This document shows, in pieces, positions 16,922 to 26,844 of a DNA stretch of 64,000 nucleotides (position 1 is its first letter; every line of letters begins with the position of its first letter). The notes beneath the pieces are model-generated. The model was given only the letters and a program-made list of their open reading frames with translations. It was not told where the DNA came from and did not search any database. Source of the DNA: Sphingomonas sp. (GTDB lineage: Bacteria > Pseudomonadota > Alphaproteobacteria > Sphingomonadales > Sphingomonadaceae); assembly GCF_030145815.1 (NCBI RefSeq), contig NZ_JAIXHL010000002.1:186001-250000 (forward strand), given 5' to 3'. The position numbers and the translations under genes were made by a program.

Positions 16922-17722
16922 TCAATAGACGCTGGGAGGAGGCGGGGCCGCGGCCTGCGCGGGCACGTCGCGGAAGCTTGCGGCCAGCGCCTCCGCCCCC
17001 CGCGCGAGCAGCGTGACATCGGTGCCAACCGCGACGAAGTTGGCGCCGAGTCCAAGATAGCGACGTGCCGCCTGCTCATTGGCGATTAGCATGCCCACCG
17101 GCTTGCCGGCGGCGCGCACCGCGGCGATGCCGGTCTCGATCATCGCCTGCACCTCGGGATGCATGGGATCGCCGAGATGGCCGAGATCGGCGGCGAGATC
17201 TGACGGGCCGATGAAGACGCCGTCGACGCCCTCGACACGCGCGATCGCGTCGATATCGGCGAGCGCCGCGCGGCTCTCGATCTGGACGAGCAGGCAGATT
17301 TCGGCTGCGGCGGCCTGCAGATAGTCCCGATGCCGGTTCCAGCGGCTAGCCCGCCCGATCGCGGAGCCTACGCCGCGAATGCCGTGGGGCGGATAGCGGG
17401 TGGCACGAACCATCGCCGCCGCGGCGCCAGCGTTCTCGATCATCGGCACCAGCAGCGTCCGCGCACCCAGATCGAGATATTGCTTGACCAAGACGGCGTC
17501 GCCGACTGGCAGGCGGACTACCGGCTCGACCGGATAGGCAGCCGCAGCCTGCAGCTGCGCCAGCACCGATCGCAGGTCGTTCGGTGCGTGCTCGCCGTCG
17601 ATCAGCAACCAGTCGAAGCCGGCGCCCGCACAGATCTCACAGCAATAAGGGGAAGCCAGAGCCTGCCAGAGGCCGATTTGCGCGCGACCTTCGCCGATCG
17701 CCTGTTTGAAGGGATTGTGCAT
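16922..17722 (-). CDS. HpcH/HpaI-type 4-hydroxy-2-oxo acid aldolase
   Basis: A class II pyruvate aldolase of the HpcH/HpaI family, about 266 residues from the ATG at 17722 (a TTG at 17749 is the alternative). Motifs: [15 protein letters not shown], the [12 protein letters not shown] loop, metal ligands in QIES and [13 protein letters not shown]. It splits a 4-hydroxy-2-oxo-diacid into pyruvate and a semialdehyde using a divalent metal. Immediately preceded by the HpaH-type hydratase and followed by the semialdehyde dehydrogenase, it completes a standard ring-fission tail. Confidence 0.9.
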   Translation of the reverse strand: MHNPFKQAIGEGRAQIGLWQALASPYCCEICAGAGFDWLLIDGEHAPNDLRSVLAQLQAAAAYPVEPVVRLPVGDAVLVKQYLDLGARTLLVPMIENAGAAAAMVRATRYPPHGIRGVGSAIGRASRWNRHRDYLQAAAAEICLLVQIESRAALADIDAIARVEGVDGVFIGPSDLAADLGHLGDPMHPEVQAMIETGIAAVRAAGKPVGMLIANEQAARRYLGLGANFVAVGTDVTLLARGAEALAASFRDVPAQAAAPPPPSVY

Positions 17723-17745
17723 GACGTCCCGATACTCGCCCGGTT

Positions 17746-18588
17746 TCAAAGGAAGTGGCAGGAAACGCGGCCGAACCTGCCGAAATCTCCCACGATCCGG
17801 CTCCCCGGGGGCGCCTCCACGGGGCGAATGAACGATCCGGACAGAACGATCTGGCCTGCTTCGAGGCGAGCTCCATAGGTCGCCAGCCGCTCGACAAGCC
17901 AGGCGAGCGAGGTCAGCGGATGGCCGAGCACGCCCGCGCCGAGCCCGGTTTCCTCCACCTCATCATTGCGGGATACGGCCGCCCCGACGAAGCGCAGATC
18001 GAGATCGCGTAGATCGCGCACCGGATCGCCCATGACGATGCCGCCGTTGGCCGCATTGTCCGCGATCGTATCGCAAACGGTGCGCGACCGGCCGGTTTGC
18101 GGATTCCTGCGGATGATGCGAGTGTCGAGAATCTCGAGCGCGGGGGCGACGTAATCGGTCGCCGCGAGAATCGCCTCGGTCGAAGCGCGGGCGGGATCGA
18201 CCGTCTCCTTCATGACGAACGCGATCTCCGCCTCGACCCGCGGCTCGATGAAGCGCCCGGCCGGGATGTCGGCGCCGTTCGCGAACGCCATGCTGCCCAA
18301 CAACACGCCGGAATCGGGAATGTCGATCGAGAGTGCCGCCTGCATCGCCTTGGAGGTGAGGCCGATCTTCCAGCCGATCACCGGGTCGCCGGCCGCGCGC
18401 TTCATTCGCACCCAAGCCGCCTGGACCGCATAGGCGTCGTCCATCGTCATGTCCGGATAGGTCTCGCTGAGCAGTGCGATCTGGTTTCGGTCGCGCTCGG
18501 CTGCAGCCAGAGCGCCCGCCGCATCGGCGATCGCTAGGTCGTCGAGCGTGACGCCGCCGAAATCGTCGATGCGGCGCGCCTGCGCCAT
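17746..18588 (-). CDS. 2-oxo-hept-3-ene-1,7-dioate hydratase-like protein (HpaH/MhpD family)
   Basis: A 280-residue hydratase of the MhpD/HpaH branch of the FAH superfamily. Landmarks are the YAVQ segment, [12 protein letters not shown], metal ligands in RVEAEIAF (E-x-E), and the [10 protein letters not shown] tail typical of the family. It adds water to a 2-oxo-alkenoate formed by ring cleavage, making the 4-hydroxy-2-oxo acid for the aldolase. It is coupled to the dioxygenase gene upstream by a TGATG overlap at 18588. Confidence 0.9.
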   Translation of the reverse strand: MAQARRIDDFGGVTLDDLAIADAAGALAAAERDRNQIALLSETYPDMTMDDAYAVQAAWVRMKRAAGDPVIGWKIGLTSKAMQAALSIDIPDSGVLLGSMAFANGADIPAGRFIEPRVEAEIAFVMKETVDPARASTEAILAATDYVAPALEILDTRIIRRNPQTGRSRTVCDTIADNAANGGIVMGDPVRDLRDLDLRFVGAAVSRNDEVEETGLGAGVLGHPLTSLAWLVERLATYGARLEAGQIVLSGSFIRPVEAPPGSRIVGDFGRFGRVSCHFL

Positions 18589-19682
18589 CAGCCTGACACC
18601 GCGGCGCGATTGGTGGCAAAGCCCTCCTCAGCCCCCAGCAGTGCCGGCGGCTCCTTCAGGCTTTCCTGCCACAGCAGCGATTCCATCGCGATGTTGAGCG
18701 GCTGATCCTGAATGGTCAGCTCATATACCGGCTCGTCGTAGCTTGCATGGTTATGGACCGACCAGCCGGGCGCGGAAAGCATCAGGTCGCCGGCCTTCCA
18801 CTCATAGGTCTTGCCCTCGACGGTCGAGCGGCCCGAGCCGGAGAAATAATAGTTCACTGCCGCAGACGAATGGCGGTGCGGGCGATCGACGATCTTGGGC
18901 GGACGCACGGTCATCGTCGCGAAGAAGTTCGGCGTCGTGCCGTTGGTGCGACCGGTCATCGGGTTGTAGAGCAGGTACAAGCGGCGGCCGATATAGTCCT
19001 TGCCCAGCGCCTCAAGCTTGTCGAGATGCTCCTTCACCTGTTCCCAGGGCCAATATAGCGCGGGGCTGGTGACCGAAGGTGGATTGATCAGCCGCTCGTA
19101 CGGCATCAGCCAGGCGCCTTCCTCGGTGAGCTGGAAAGTGCCATATGGGCTGGTGCGGCGATTGTCCTCGCCCTCGCCGCCTTCTTCGCGGTCGATGGAC
19201 TTCAGCATCGGCTGGGGGTTTTCCTCGACGACATGAATGTTGAGCATGTCGAGCAGCGCGCCATTGGAATAGGTGAGCCGCGCATAGACGTCTTCGCCGA
19301 TGTTCTTGTGGCGGTAAATCCGCATCGAGGGCGTGTTCCACACGTCGTGGAGCGCGGTGGCACGACGCCGGCCGCTGATCTCGGTTTCGCCTTCGCCGCG
19401 GATGACGAAATTCACCTGCGTGGAGTTCTGACGGAAGGTTGCGGTCTCCTCGCCCGGCAGCAGCACGTCGAGCGCGACTTCGATGCCCGGAGCCAGACCG
19501 TTCGAGCGACGGTTCATCGGGTGGCGGAAATAGGAGCGGCGGCGGCCATTGGCCGGCTGCGGAAGCGCGGCGAGGCGCGATATCTCGGCGTCGATCGCCG
19601 CCTTGGAGATGACGATCGGCTCCCAGGGCGCTTCCTTTTCCGGGATCGGGCCGGTGGCATCGACGAATACGCTGCTGCTCAT
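18588..19682 (-). CDS. Gentisate/salicylate 1,2-dioxygenase-type bicupin
   Basis: A 364-residue bicupin of the gentisate 1,2-dioxygenase family. The first barrel (LLPGEETATFRQN...FVIRGEGE) lacks the histidine pair; the C-terminal barrel carries RPHRHSSAAVNYYFSGSG with the His-x-His iron ligands and a later His in GWSVHNHASYD. Classical gentisate dioxygenase feeds maleylpyruvate isomerase, which is absent here. The neighbours are instead an HpaH-like hydratase and an HpaI-like aldolase, which better fit direct ring fission of a salicylate or 1-hydroxy-2-naphthoate-like acid to a 2-oxo-dienedioate. Substrate assignment is inference. Confidence 0.85.
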   Translation of the reverse strand: MSSSVFVDATGPIPEKEAPWEPIVISKAAIDAEISRLAALPQPANGRRRSYFRHPMNRRSNGLAPGIEVALDVLLPGEETATFRQNSTQVNFVIRGEGETEISGRRRATALHDVWNTPSMRIYRHKNIGEDVYARLTYSNGALLDMLNIHVVEENPQPMLKSIDREEGGEGEDNRRTSPYGTFQLTEEGAWLMPYERLINPPSVTSPALYWPWEQVKEHLDKLEALGKDYIGRRLYLLYNPMTGRTNGTTPNFFATMTVRPPKIVDRPHRHSSAAVNYYFSGSGRSTVEGKTYEWKAGDLMLSAPGWSVHNHASYDEPVYELTIQDQPLNIAMESLLWQESLKEPPALLGAEEGFATNRAAVSG

Positions 19683-19696
19683 GGCGAAAAATCCTT

Positions 19697-20692
19697 CTAT
19701 TGGTTCAGCGTCAGGCGCGGCGCTTGGCGAATGATCGGGGGAATGGCGCGGCCGAGCCCGGCCTCACGAGCCCGTCGGAAAATCTCGATGCCGAGCGACA
19801 GATCGGAAATGCCCATGCCCATCGCCTTGAAGACGGTCAGATCGGCATCGGCTGGCCGTACGCTGTCGCCAGCGACCAGCGCGGACAGCGGCTGAAGCCG
19901 CGCCCATTGCGCTTCGTCGTCGCCGAACGCGATCATGAATTCCTGGCTGAGCTTGCGCACTTGGGGAACGGAGTCCGCGCCGATGAGGGTGGCGCGTTCG
20001 AGCAGGGAGGGTTCGAACTCCACCCGCTCGGGCGTGATCGCGCCGACGGCGTTCAAGTGCACGCCGCGCGCCAGCATATCCCGCGTAATGACCGGCTCGC
20101 GCGCCCGCGTGACCAGAGTGACGATGTCTGAGGCGTCCAGCGCCTCGTCAAGCGTCTGGGTGGCGATCGCCTCGATGCCCAGCTTCTGCTCGACCTTGGC
20201 GGCAAGCGCCTCGCGATTGGCCGCCGTCGGACTCCACACGGTGACCCGGTCGAGCCGCCGGACCGCCGCAACTGCGGCGACCTGAGTAATGCTCTGCTTG
20301 CCGGCACCGATCATAGCCAGGCGCGATGCGTCGGGCCGGGCCATCACGTCGGTGCCCACACCGCTGATCCCGCCCGTGCGCATCTGGCCAAGCGCGAACG
20401 CTTCGATCAGCGCGACGAGCGCACCGGTGCCGGCGTCGAGCAACATCAACAGGGGCATCGCGCCTCCTGCCGTATGGGCCCATGTCTTCGCGCCGACGAT
20501 GTTCCAGCCTTCGAACACCGCGCCGATCGCGTGCAGCGTAGAGCCGTTCGCCCAGGCGGCGTGGGTTTTCACCATGTTGCTTGCGCGGCCGGCGGCCTCT
20601 TCGCGAAGCCCGGCGCGCAAGGCGTCGATCGCCTCGGGCAACGCCATGACCGAGACGACCTCGGCCTCGGAGATCCAAATCCCCTGGGTCAA
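19697..20692 (-). CDS. Ornithine cyclodeaminase/mu-crystallin family protein
   Basis: A 331-residue member of the OCD/mu-crystallin family with a Rossmann motif MIGAGKQS and the family's R-TGGISGVGTDVMA segment. Family members are NAD(P)-dependent imine or ketimine reductases, alanine or lysine dehydrogenases, or cyclodeaminases. Its place between a carboxymuconolactone decarboxylase-like gene and the bicupin dioxygenase suggests a catabolic redox step, but the substrate is unknown. The start overlaps the preceding gene by 4 bases. Confidence 0.82.
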   Translation of the reverse strand: MTQGIWISEAEVVSVMALPEAIDALRAGLREEAAGRASNMVKTHAAWANGSTLHAIGAVFEGWNIVGAKTWAHTAGGAMPLLMLLDAGTGALVALIEAFALGQMRTGGISGVGTDVMARPDASRLAMIGAGKQSITQVAAVAAVRRLDRVTVWSPTAANREALAAKVEQKLGIEAIATQTLDEALDASDIVTLVTRAREPVITRDMLARGVHLNAVGAITPERVEFEPSLLERATLIGADSVPQVRKLSQEFMIAFGDDEAQWARLQPLSALVAGDSVRPADADLTVFKAMGMGISDLSLGIEIFRRAREAGLGRAIPPIIRQAPRLTLNQ

Positions 20693-21243
20693 GTGCCGGC
20701 CTCGAATATCGACGGCACCGGCGGCGCCAGTTCCAGCCCGTTCACAATCATCGCGTGGGTGATGTAGCGGCCGACTAGGAACATGACGGCGATCGTCTGT
20801 TCCGGCCCGATCGCATCGATCAACGCTTCCCGCTCAGCGGAGACGCCCTGGCCGCTGCGCTCGACCATCGCGACGACGAAGCGCTGAACGGCACGCTCCG
20901 CGTCCGAAAGACAGGGGGCGTCCTGCGGCGAGAGCTGCTCGACCGCCGCCACCCATTCCTCGCCAAAGCCCAGTTTTTTTGCCAGCCGCTCGTGCTGGTG
21001 AAGTTCGTAGCGATTGTCGAACAGCTTTGCGACGGTCAGCGCACCGGTTTCGGTCAGCCGGTCCGGCAAGGCCTTCTTCAGCGCCTCGGTCATCTCCATG
21101 AACGGAGCCAGCACATCAGGCTGCACGCCGACGCATTTGAAGAACTCGCCCAGATAGCCGAGCCGATCGACCCGCGCGCGAAGCACGTCCTGAACGCGCG
21201 GCGCCAGCGCGTCGAATTCCATCCGTGCGATACGATTACTCAA
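20689..21243 (-). CDS. Carboxymuconolactone decarboxylase/AhpD-like family protein
   Basis: About 184 residues of an all-helical CMD/AhpD-like fold. The TTG at 21243 is chosen because AGGAGAG lies eight bases upstream; an ATG at 21222 has no ribosome site. The central FDNRYELHQHERLAKKLG, with its HQHE stretch, replaces the CxxC redox motif of true AhpD, so a peroxidase role is unlikely. It is the first gene of the leftward operon ending with the reductase at 14554. Function is unknown beyond family. Confidence 0.7.
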   Translation of the reverse strand: MSNRIARMEFDALAPRVQDVLRARVDRLGYLGEFFKCVGVQPDVLAPFMEMTEALKKALPDRLTETGALTVAKLFDNRYELHQHERLAKKLGFGEEWVAAVEQLSPQDAPCLSDAERAVQRFVVAMVERSGQGVSAEREALIDAIGPEQTIAVMFLVGRYITHAMIVNGLELAPPVPSIFEAGT

Positions 21244-21338
21244 TTCGCCACTCTCCTCGTCGCGACGCGTAGTGTGAGAGATGGCACTATGAGTGAAATA
21301 CATTATAAGACCGATGGTCATACCAAAGAGATATCACG

Positions 21339-22268
21339 ATGGATCTGCGCCAAGTGCGATATGTGATAGCTGTCGCCGAGGAGTTGAACTTCACCCGGGC
21401 GGCGCAACGGTGCCACGTCTCGCAGCCCCCGCTCAGCCGGGCGATCCGCGAACTCGAGGACGAGATCGGCGCACGCCTGTTCGATCGTGACAAGCACCAT
21501 GTCGCGCTCACGGCGGCGGGCACGGTATTCATAGCCGACGCACGCAAGGCTCTGGAAATCTTGGACGACGGATCGGAGCGCGCGCGCCGCGCCGCCGAGG
21601 GGCTGAGCGGGACCCTCAATATTGGCTTCGGCGGATCGACTGTCTACGCGCTGGTCCCTGCGCTGGTACGACGCTTCCGCGAAACCATCCCCGAAGTCGA
21701 GATCGTCTTTCACGCTATGTCGGTGCTTCACCAGATCGAGGCGCTGCGCTCGGGCGAGATAGATGTCGGCATCGTCCGGCTGCCGATTTTCGACGAACTG
21801 ATCGAGACGCGCTTCGTCTACAGCGAGTCCCTGATCGTCGCGCTTCCGCTTGGCCATCCGCTGCTCGTTAACAGCGGCGCCATCGGAATTGACGCCCTCG
21901 ATTCCAGTGGGTTCGTCGCCTATGAGCCGACGCGCGGCTTCAATGTCCATGCGGATCTGCACGCGCTTTGCCGTCTCGCCGGATTCGATCCGACGATCAC
22001 GCACGAAGCGCCCACTACCGAGGCCGTGATAGGCATTGTTGCATGCGGCGAGGGCGTCGCGATAGTCCCGGCCTCGGCCGAGCGGCTGCGTATGCGGGGC
22101 GTGGCCTTTCGTCCGCTGCAGCCGCCGCCGCAGGCGCCGGGCCTTGCCGACGTCCGTTTCGGCCTCGCCTGGCGGCACAAGCAGGCGAGCGCGACGACGA
22201 TGCAATTCGTGGAAACGGTGACCGCCGCGCTTCCCGCGATGGAGAAACGCGGCGGTCAAGGCGTCTGA
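21339..22268 (+). CDS. LysR-family transcriptional regulator
   Basis: A 309-residue LysR of the BenM/CatM/CbbR-like branch. [20 protein letters not shown] is the typical start, and the helix-turn-helix follows ([20 protein letters not shown]); the effector-binding domain occupies residues 95-300. It is divergent from the carboxymuconolactone decarboxylase-like gene, and the 95-base gap would hold both promoters. It most likely controls the leftward operon 21243 to 14554. No clear dyad was identified in the gap. Confidence 0.9.
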   Translation: MDLRQVRYVIAVAEELNFTRAAQRCHVSQPPLSRAIRELEDEIGARLFDRDKHHVALTAAGTVFIADARKALEILDDGSERARRAAEGLSGTLNIGFGGSTVYALVPALVRRFRETIPEVEIVFHAMSVLHQIEALRSGEIDVGIVRLPIFDELIETRFVYSESLIVALPLGHPLLVNSGAIGIDALDSSGFVAYEPTRGFNVHADLHALCRLAGFDPTITHEAPTTEAVIGIVACGEGVAIVPASAERLRMRGVAFRPLQPPPQAPGLADVRFGLAWRHKQASATTMQFVETVTAALPAMEKRGGQGV

Positions 22269-22328
22269 GACGCTTGGAGCACGCCTCGGGAATGGCGACG
22301 CCTCTCCCGAAGGTGCCTCGGAACCGGG

Positions 22329-24551
22329 TCAAAAGTTGAAGCGGATCGTTCCCTTCACTTCTCGCGGCTTCTCAAGGATACCGTCGGTGCCGCTCGCGCT
22401 GACGCGAAGCGATTGATAGACGATTGCATTGGTGATGTTGGTCACGGCCAGGCTCAAGCTGAAGCTCTCACTGGGTGGCGTGAACGAAACCTGTGCATTG
22501 AGCAGCGAATAGGGCTTCTGCGAAAAATTGTTGGTGAAGTCGTAGTAGATTCGGTCGCTGTGGTAGAAGTTCAGGCGCGCGCCAAAGCGGCCCACTTCGT
22601 ATTCGTGCGACCAATCTGCAGCGAGGTTCATGGCCGTTCGCGGCGCCTGCACGATGCGTTTACCCGACACGTCGGCGATGACCGCGGTGTTGCCGGTGGC
22701 GTTCGCATTGGGAGTAAATCCTTGGGCGAGCGGGAATTTCTCGTATTCGCCGTGAAGATACGAGAATTTGCCGGTGAAGTTCAGGTCGCGCGTCGGCATG
22801 AGGGTGAGTTCGAGCTCGCCGCCATAGATCTTGGCCGTCGCTGCATTCTGGAGGAGCACAAGGTTGGTGAACGGGTCGCGCGCGCTGACCTGCAGGTCCT
22901 TATAGTCGTAATGGAAGACCGACAAGTTCGTCCGCAGCCATCGAGCCGGATCGGCCTTGATACCGCCCTCAATGGAGGTGAGACTCTCGGGTCGGGTAGG
23001 CTTGGGCGAGGTGCCGACGCCGTTATAGACGCCGCTCTTGAACCCGGTGCCGTAGTTTAGATAAACGTTGGCGTCGGGGTCGAACTGCCAGCGCAACGCA
23101 CCGCGGTAGGTAAACTTCTCGAAACGGCTTCGCTGTTGCGGAAACAGGGCCACGCCGTTCGAAGCTTGCTCGAACTTGCGCACCTCGGTGGTGTAGCGGC
23201 CGCCCGCCGTCAGAAACAGCGTGCTGGTCAGCGAATACGTGCCCTCAACGAAACCCGCGAGCGAGGACACGCGCACGTCGGGCGACGTGGTCGTCGTGGA
23301 AAGGGTCGGCAGCGTCGGCGGCGGCACGCGCGAAGGCGTCGTAGTCGGCACGGTGCCGTCGAGGTGGCTGGTATAGAAATAGGCGCCGGCCAGCCATTGC
23401 AACGGACCGGAACTGCTCGACAGAACGCGAATTTCCTGAGTGAAGCTTCGTTGGCGCGTGTTCACTTGGCCCAGCCCAAGATTGATGTTGGACGAATCCC
23501 GATCCTGCTGCTGGTAGATCTCGCCGTTCTGATACGACGTGGCGGTCTCGATCCCGACCGATCCAGTATCGAAGCGCGATTGCAAGGTGAGACCGAAGCG
23601 CTCCATGTTGAGCTGAGGCTCGTAGTTGTACGCAGCCTGCCATGGCCCGGTGGGGAGGATTACGCCCGGATAGGAGCGTGCGACCGTGTTGTTCTGGTAG
23701 AGTTGGTTGGCGTTGGAACCGCCATCACGCTTGGCATAGTCGCCAGTGAGTACGAACTGTGCACTTTCGCTGGGCCGAAACAACAGCTTGCTCCGCAGTG
23801 AGAAATAGGCATCCTCACCGTAGCCCAAGTCGCCCCGTACCAGATCGGTGACATAATTGTCTGTCTTCTTGTAGAGGCCGGCAAAATCGATCGCGATCTT
23901 GTCGGAAAGCCCGCCGGTTACATAGCCGCGCAGATCATAATCCCCAGCGCCGCGCAACACGCCCGCGCTTGCCGCGACATGGCCGCGGAAGTCGAAACTG
24001 GGATCAGGCGTGATGATGTTGATCAGGCCGCCGGTGGCGTTGCGGCCGAACAGCGTGCCCTGAGGACCGCGCAGCACTTCGACGCGCTGGATTTCGACCA
24101 AGTCGAGATTGGTGGTCCAGGGATCGGGCTGGTAAACGCCGTCGATATAGGTCGCGATGCTCGACTCGTCGCCGACCACGCCACCACTGCCGATCCCCCG
24201 GATCACCGGCTGATTCACGCCGGCGTTGCGGCTTCCGACCAGACCCGGAACGACTTGCGTCAGCTGGCGGGTCTCGAGCACGCCGCTCGACTGAAGCGCC
24301 TCGCCCGAGACCGCGGTGACCGTGACCGGAATCTTCTGCAGGCGTTCCTCGCGACGAGTGGCGGTCACCACGATATCGGCGATGCCATCCTCATTTGCCT
24401 GAGCATTAGGGCTTGGCGCAGCCGCATCCTGGTTTTCGGGGGCCGGCGTCGCAGGGCTTGCCGATGGGTCGGCGACAGCCGGCGAGGTTTGCGCCATCGC
24501 CGGCAAACTGATCGACCCGCACAGGACTGCGACAGATATCAACGTCTTCAT
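22329..24551 (-). CDS. TonB-dependent outer-membrane receptor
   Basis: A 740-residue TonB receptor. It starts with a signal peptide (MKTLISVAVLCGSISLPAMA), followed by a spacer, a TonB-box region DIVVTATRREERLQ, the plug domain (GIGSGGVVGDES, RVEVLRGPQGTLFGRNATGG) and a beta-barrel ending in GTIRFNF with the terminal Phe needed for outer-membrane insertion. GGGAGGGG precedes the ATG at 24551. Sphingomonad receptors of this type import aromatic compounds as well as siderophores. The adjacent cluster and the two TetR-like operator copies upstream argue for uptake of the aromatic substrate. Confidence 0.92.
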   Translation of the reverse strand: MKTLISVAVLCGSISLPAMAQTSPAVADPSASPATPAPENQDAAAPSPNAQANEDGIADIVVTATRREERLQKIPVTVTAVSGEALQSSGVLETRQLTQVVPGLVGSRNAGVNQPVIRGIGSGGVVGDESSIATYIDGVYQPDPWTTNLDLVEIQRVEVLRGPQGTLFGRNATGGLINIITPDPSFDFRGHVAASAGVLRGAGDYDLRGYVTGGLSDKIAIDFAGLYKKTDNYVTDLVRGDLGYGEDAYFSLRSKLLFRPSESAQFVLTGDYAKRDGGSNANQLYQNNTVARSYPGVILPTGPWQAAYNYEPQLNMERFGLTLQSRFDTGSVGIETATSYQNGEIYQQQDRDSSNINLGLGQVNTRQRSFTQEIRVLSSSSGPLQWLAGAYFYTSHLDGTVPTTTPSRVPPPTLPTLSTTTTSPDVRVSSLAGFVEGTYSLTSTLFLTAGGRYTTEVRKFEQASNGVALFPQQRSRFEKFTYRGALRWQFDPDANVYLNYGTGFKSGVYNGVGTSPKPTRPESLTSIEGGIKADPARWLRTNLSVFHYDYKDLQVSARDPFTNLVLLQNAATAKIYGGELELTLMPTRDLNFTGKFSYLHGEYEKFPLAQGFTPNANATGNTAVIADVSGKRIVQAPRTAMNLAADWSHEYEVGRFGARLNFYHSDRIYYDFTNNFSQKPYSLLNAQVSFTPPSESFSLSLAVTNITNAIVYQSLRVSASGTDGILEKPREVKGTIRFNF

Positions 24552-24575
24552 ATCACCCCTCCCAAATTTTCTATT

Positions 24576-24620
24576 ATGAACATGTCCATTATATCAGAAA
24601 ACCGGACGTGTCCATTAAAT
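24576..24620. promoter_or_regulatory. Two copies of the proposed TetR operator upstream of the TonB receptor
   Basis: The copies are TGAACATGTCCATTATAT (from 24576) and CGGACGTGTCCATTAAAT (from 24603), 25 and 52 bases before the receptor ATG. Each shares the half-site GTCCATT with the sites at 25801, 33916 and 35556. Tandem operators so close to the start would block transcription of the receptor gene when the repressor is bound. The rest of the 24552-24829 gap shows no gene. Confidence 0.65.
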
Positions 24621-24829
24621 TTCGAGGCGCTGGAAACGGGCTGCCTGATTGCAGGCAGCCATCGGCCCGAAGCCAAGGAAGCTGGGTTCCATATGTTTCG
24701 TGATGTAATGATCAGACACTGCGTCACGAGCGTCGTTAATCGATCAGCAGTTGCCTGCTGTCCTCCGCCTACAACGGCCAATTATGTGACGGCCAGTTAT
24801 GTGGATGATCGACGCGCAGTCCGCTGCGC

Positions 24830-25711
24830 TTATTCTCGGAAGCCGAGCGGCGGGACACCGGCAACACCCCAGACATCGCCCTTATGTTGCGGACCCCATA
24901 TCTGAGGCTCGACCGGCGCGTTGGCATCAAATTGCTCCATTTCGCCGTAATATTCGATATAGTTGCCGGCGGGATCGGTATAATAGCTGAACACGTTGTT
25001 CCCCGGCCCGTGCCGTCCAACGCCCCACACGCAGTTCACGCCAAGCGAACGCAATCGCGCAAAATTTCGCATTACATTGTCCAGCGAGCCGACGTCATAG
25101 GCCACATGCTGAAGTCCGGTCCGGCCTTCCCGGCTCTTCATTAACGCGAGCGAATGATGATCGGCGTTGCAGCGCAGGAACGACATGCCTGCATTTGTCC
25201 GATCGGTGACTTGGAAACCCAGCGTCGCATAGAAGCGCTCCGCCGCGTCCTGGTCAGGTGTCCATAGGACGATATGTCCGATGCGGTTCGGCGCGAGAAC
25301 CGCTGGCGGTTTCACAAGTTCGGATGCATCCGGCTGTGGAGCCACGAGCCAGACCTGACGCCCGTCGGAATCCTGCACGGCGATTGCCGCTTGGTCGCTG
25401 CGGAACAGACCCTGTTCCGCAACCGGCTGCGGAGAGAAGCCGGCGGCAGCGAGCTGCGTAGCAATCGCTTCAAGTTCTTCCGTGGAGGCGACCTGAAAGG
25501 CAAGGTGCGCGATTTGTGGCGATCCCTCGGCGAGTACCAGATCATCGTGGTCTTCTCCCCCGCTTCGAAACCCAGCGAAATCCAGGTCGGAGCCACGATC
25601 CTCCAACAGCCAGACATCACGATAGAAACGTCGCGCCTCGCCAAGGTCGGGTACGCGCAACGCCAGCCGGTGAATGCCTTGAACTCGCCGTGCCCGCTCC
25701 TGCATCGTCAT
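24830..25711 (-). CDS. Two-domain VOC-family extradiol dioxygenase
   Basis: A 293-residue two-module VOC protein. The C-terminal module carries the type I extradiol metal triad: His in RIGHIVLWTPD, His in GLQHVAYD and Glu in YIEYYGEME. The N-terminal module (HRLALRVPDLGEARRFYRDV) is structural. It is the paralogue of the enzyme at 4608-5510. It probably cleaves the catecholic or dihydroxy-bicyclic product made by the ring-hydroxylating dioxygenase and decarboxylase of the neighbouring operon. Its own promoter region contains one copy of the proposed TetR operator. Confidence 0.85.
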   Translation of the reverse strand: MTMQERARRVQGIHRLALRVPDLGEARRFYRDVWLLEDRGSDLDFAGFRSGGEDHDDLVLAEGSPQIAHLAFQVASTEELEAIATQLAAAGFSPQPVAEQGLFRSDQAAIAVQDSDGRQVWLVAPQPDASELVKPPAVLAPNRIGHIVLWTPDQDAAERFYATLGFQVTDRTNAGMSFLRCNADHHSLALMKSREGRTGLQHVAYDVGSLDNVMRNFARLRSLGVNCVWGVGRHGPGNNVFSYYTDPAGNYIEYYGEMEQFDANAPVEPQIWGPQHKGDVWGVAGVPPLGFRE

Positions 25712-25800
25712 TCTTTCTTTCTTTAGCTGCGCCTGTCCGCACGTCGCCGGAAGCGTCGGCTAAGCTGATAACCCACCCGCCATCCTTAGCGAAATTACAG

Positions 25801-25813
25801 GTACATGTCCATT
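25801..25813. promoter_or_regulatory. Proposed TetR operator upstream of the extradiol dioxygenase gene
   Basis: GTACATGTCCATT lies about 90 bases upstream of the dioxygenase start in the 310-base gap 25712-26021, which has no other supported feature. It matches ten of the central positions of the perfect palindrome at 33916-33931. Confidence 0.55.
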
Positions 25814-26021
25814 TTTTGCACGTAGCGGCGCACAGGGCAAGGTTGGGGGTTCGCGTAGCGAGACGCGCGGACGGAACCGGCATCGCCTGGATGCGAACAG
25901 GTTTTGCAGCACAAATGCGGTCGATTGCATTTTCGGGGGAGGTCATGATCCGATCATACACCGACATATTCTTCGGTTTTTTGCGCGGCTTCCGATCGAT
26001 GATCCCGTCCGACTGAATGTC

Positions 26022-26741
26022 CTAGACGTTCTGGCGGCTTCCGCGGGTGCGCCGCCGGCGCGGTGTTTCGGGATCCCCAACGGCGCCCGACCGGTCACCT
26101 CCCGACTTGGGATTCAGCGCACTAACCCGCGCTTGTGGAACCAAACCCATGATCTGGAGCCGGATAAGACGCCGCAGATAAGCGATGCCCTCCTCCGCGA
26201 CCGGATTGTCTCCGCCGATCCACCATCGCGCCGTCGCCGAGAAGATTAGGAAGAAGTGCTGCGCGACGATTTCGGTCGTTTCGGGGGGGCGAATCTCGCC
26301 ACGATTGATCGCGTCTTCGACGATGAACTCCAACTGCCGGGCGATGGAGCGGCGGGTTCGCGTGTATTCCTCCCCATGCATTCCGCCGGAATAATAGTTG
26401 ATCTGAAGGAAGATACGGGCAAGTCGGGGATTGCCTGCCCAGTCCCGATAGAAGGGCGTGAAGAAGGTTAGTATCCGTTCCTCAAGCAGGATTTCGCGCG
26501 AACGCGTAAGGTCGATCGCGGTCTCCATCGTGCTCACGGTGATTTCGTTGAAGACCAGCAATGTGAGATCGCGCTTGTCCGCCGCGTAGAGCGACAACGT
26601 TCCCAGCGCGACATGCGCCTCGCGTGCCACATCACGCAGAGTCGTTGCGTCATAGCCATACTCGGAGAACAGCTTGAGCGCGGCCAGCCTGATACGCTCA
26701 CGCTTCTCTGCCTTGTTCCGTTCCCGAACGCGCACCACCAT
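26022..26741 (-). CDS. TetR/AcrR-family transcriptional regulator
   Basis: With the ATG at 26741 (GGGGG a few bases upstream) the product is 239 residues; a longer frame reaches 26951 but would run far into the transporter gene. The N-terminal TetR helix-turn-helix is clear: KRERIRLAALKLFSEYGYDA, TTLRDVAREAHVALGTLSLY, then AADKRDL. The C-terminal ligand domain is all helical, with a basic, low-complexity tail. It sits at the downstream end of the long catabolic operon, among the units bearing the ATGGACATGTCCAT-like palindrome. It is the only TetR gene in the window and the probable binder of those sites. Confidence 0.87.
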   Translation of the reverse strand: MVVRVRERNKAEKRERIRLAALKLFSEYGYDATTLRDVAREAHVALGTLSLYAADKRDLTLLVFNEITVSTMETAIDLTRSREILLEERILTFFTPFYRDWAGNPRLARIFLQINYYSGGMHGEEYTRTRRSIARQLEFIVEDAINRGEIRPPETTEIVAQHFFLIFSATARWWIGGDNPVAEEGIAYLRRLIRLQIMGLVPQARVSALNPKSGGDRSGAVGDPETPRRRRTRGSRQNV

Positions 26742-26844
26742 CCGGCCCCCTGTCGCCTGCATGGTTCGCGTTACCACACCTTTTGCGCGGTTTCGACCAC
26801 GGGAAAATTGCTGGTGCCAACGGGTTCCGAACTGAAGGCAACGA

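Noticed and set aside
21244..21338. A LysR-type ATAC-N7-GTAT operator between the CMD-like and LysR genes
   Set aside because: Only half-sites such as ATACATTATAAG and GGTCATACC are visible; the symmetry and spacing do not fit.
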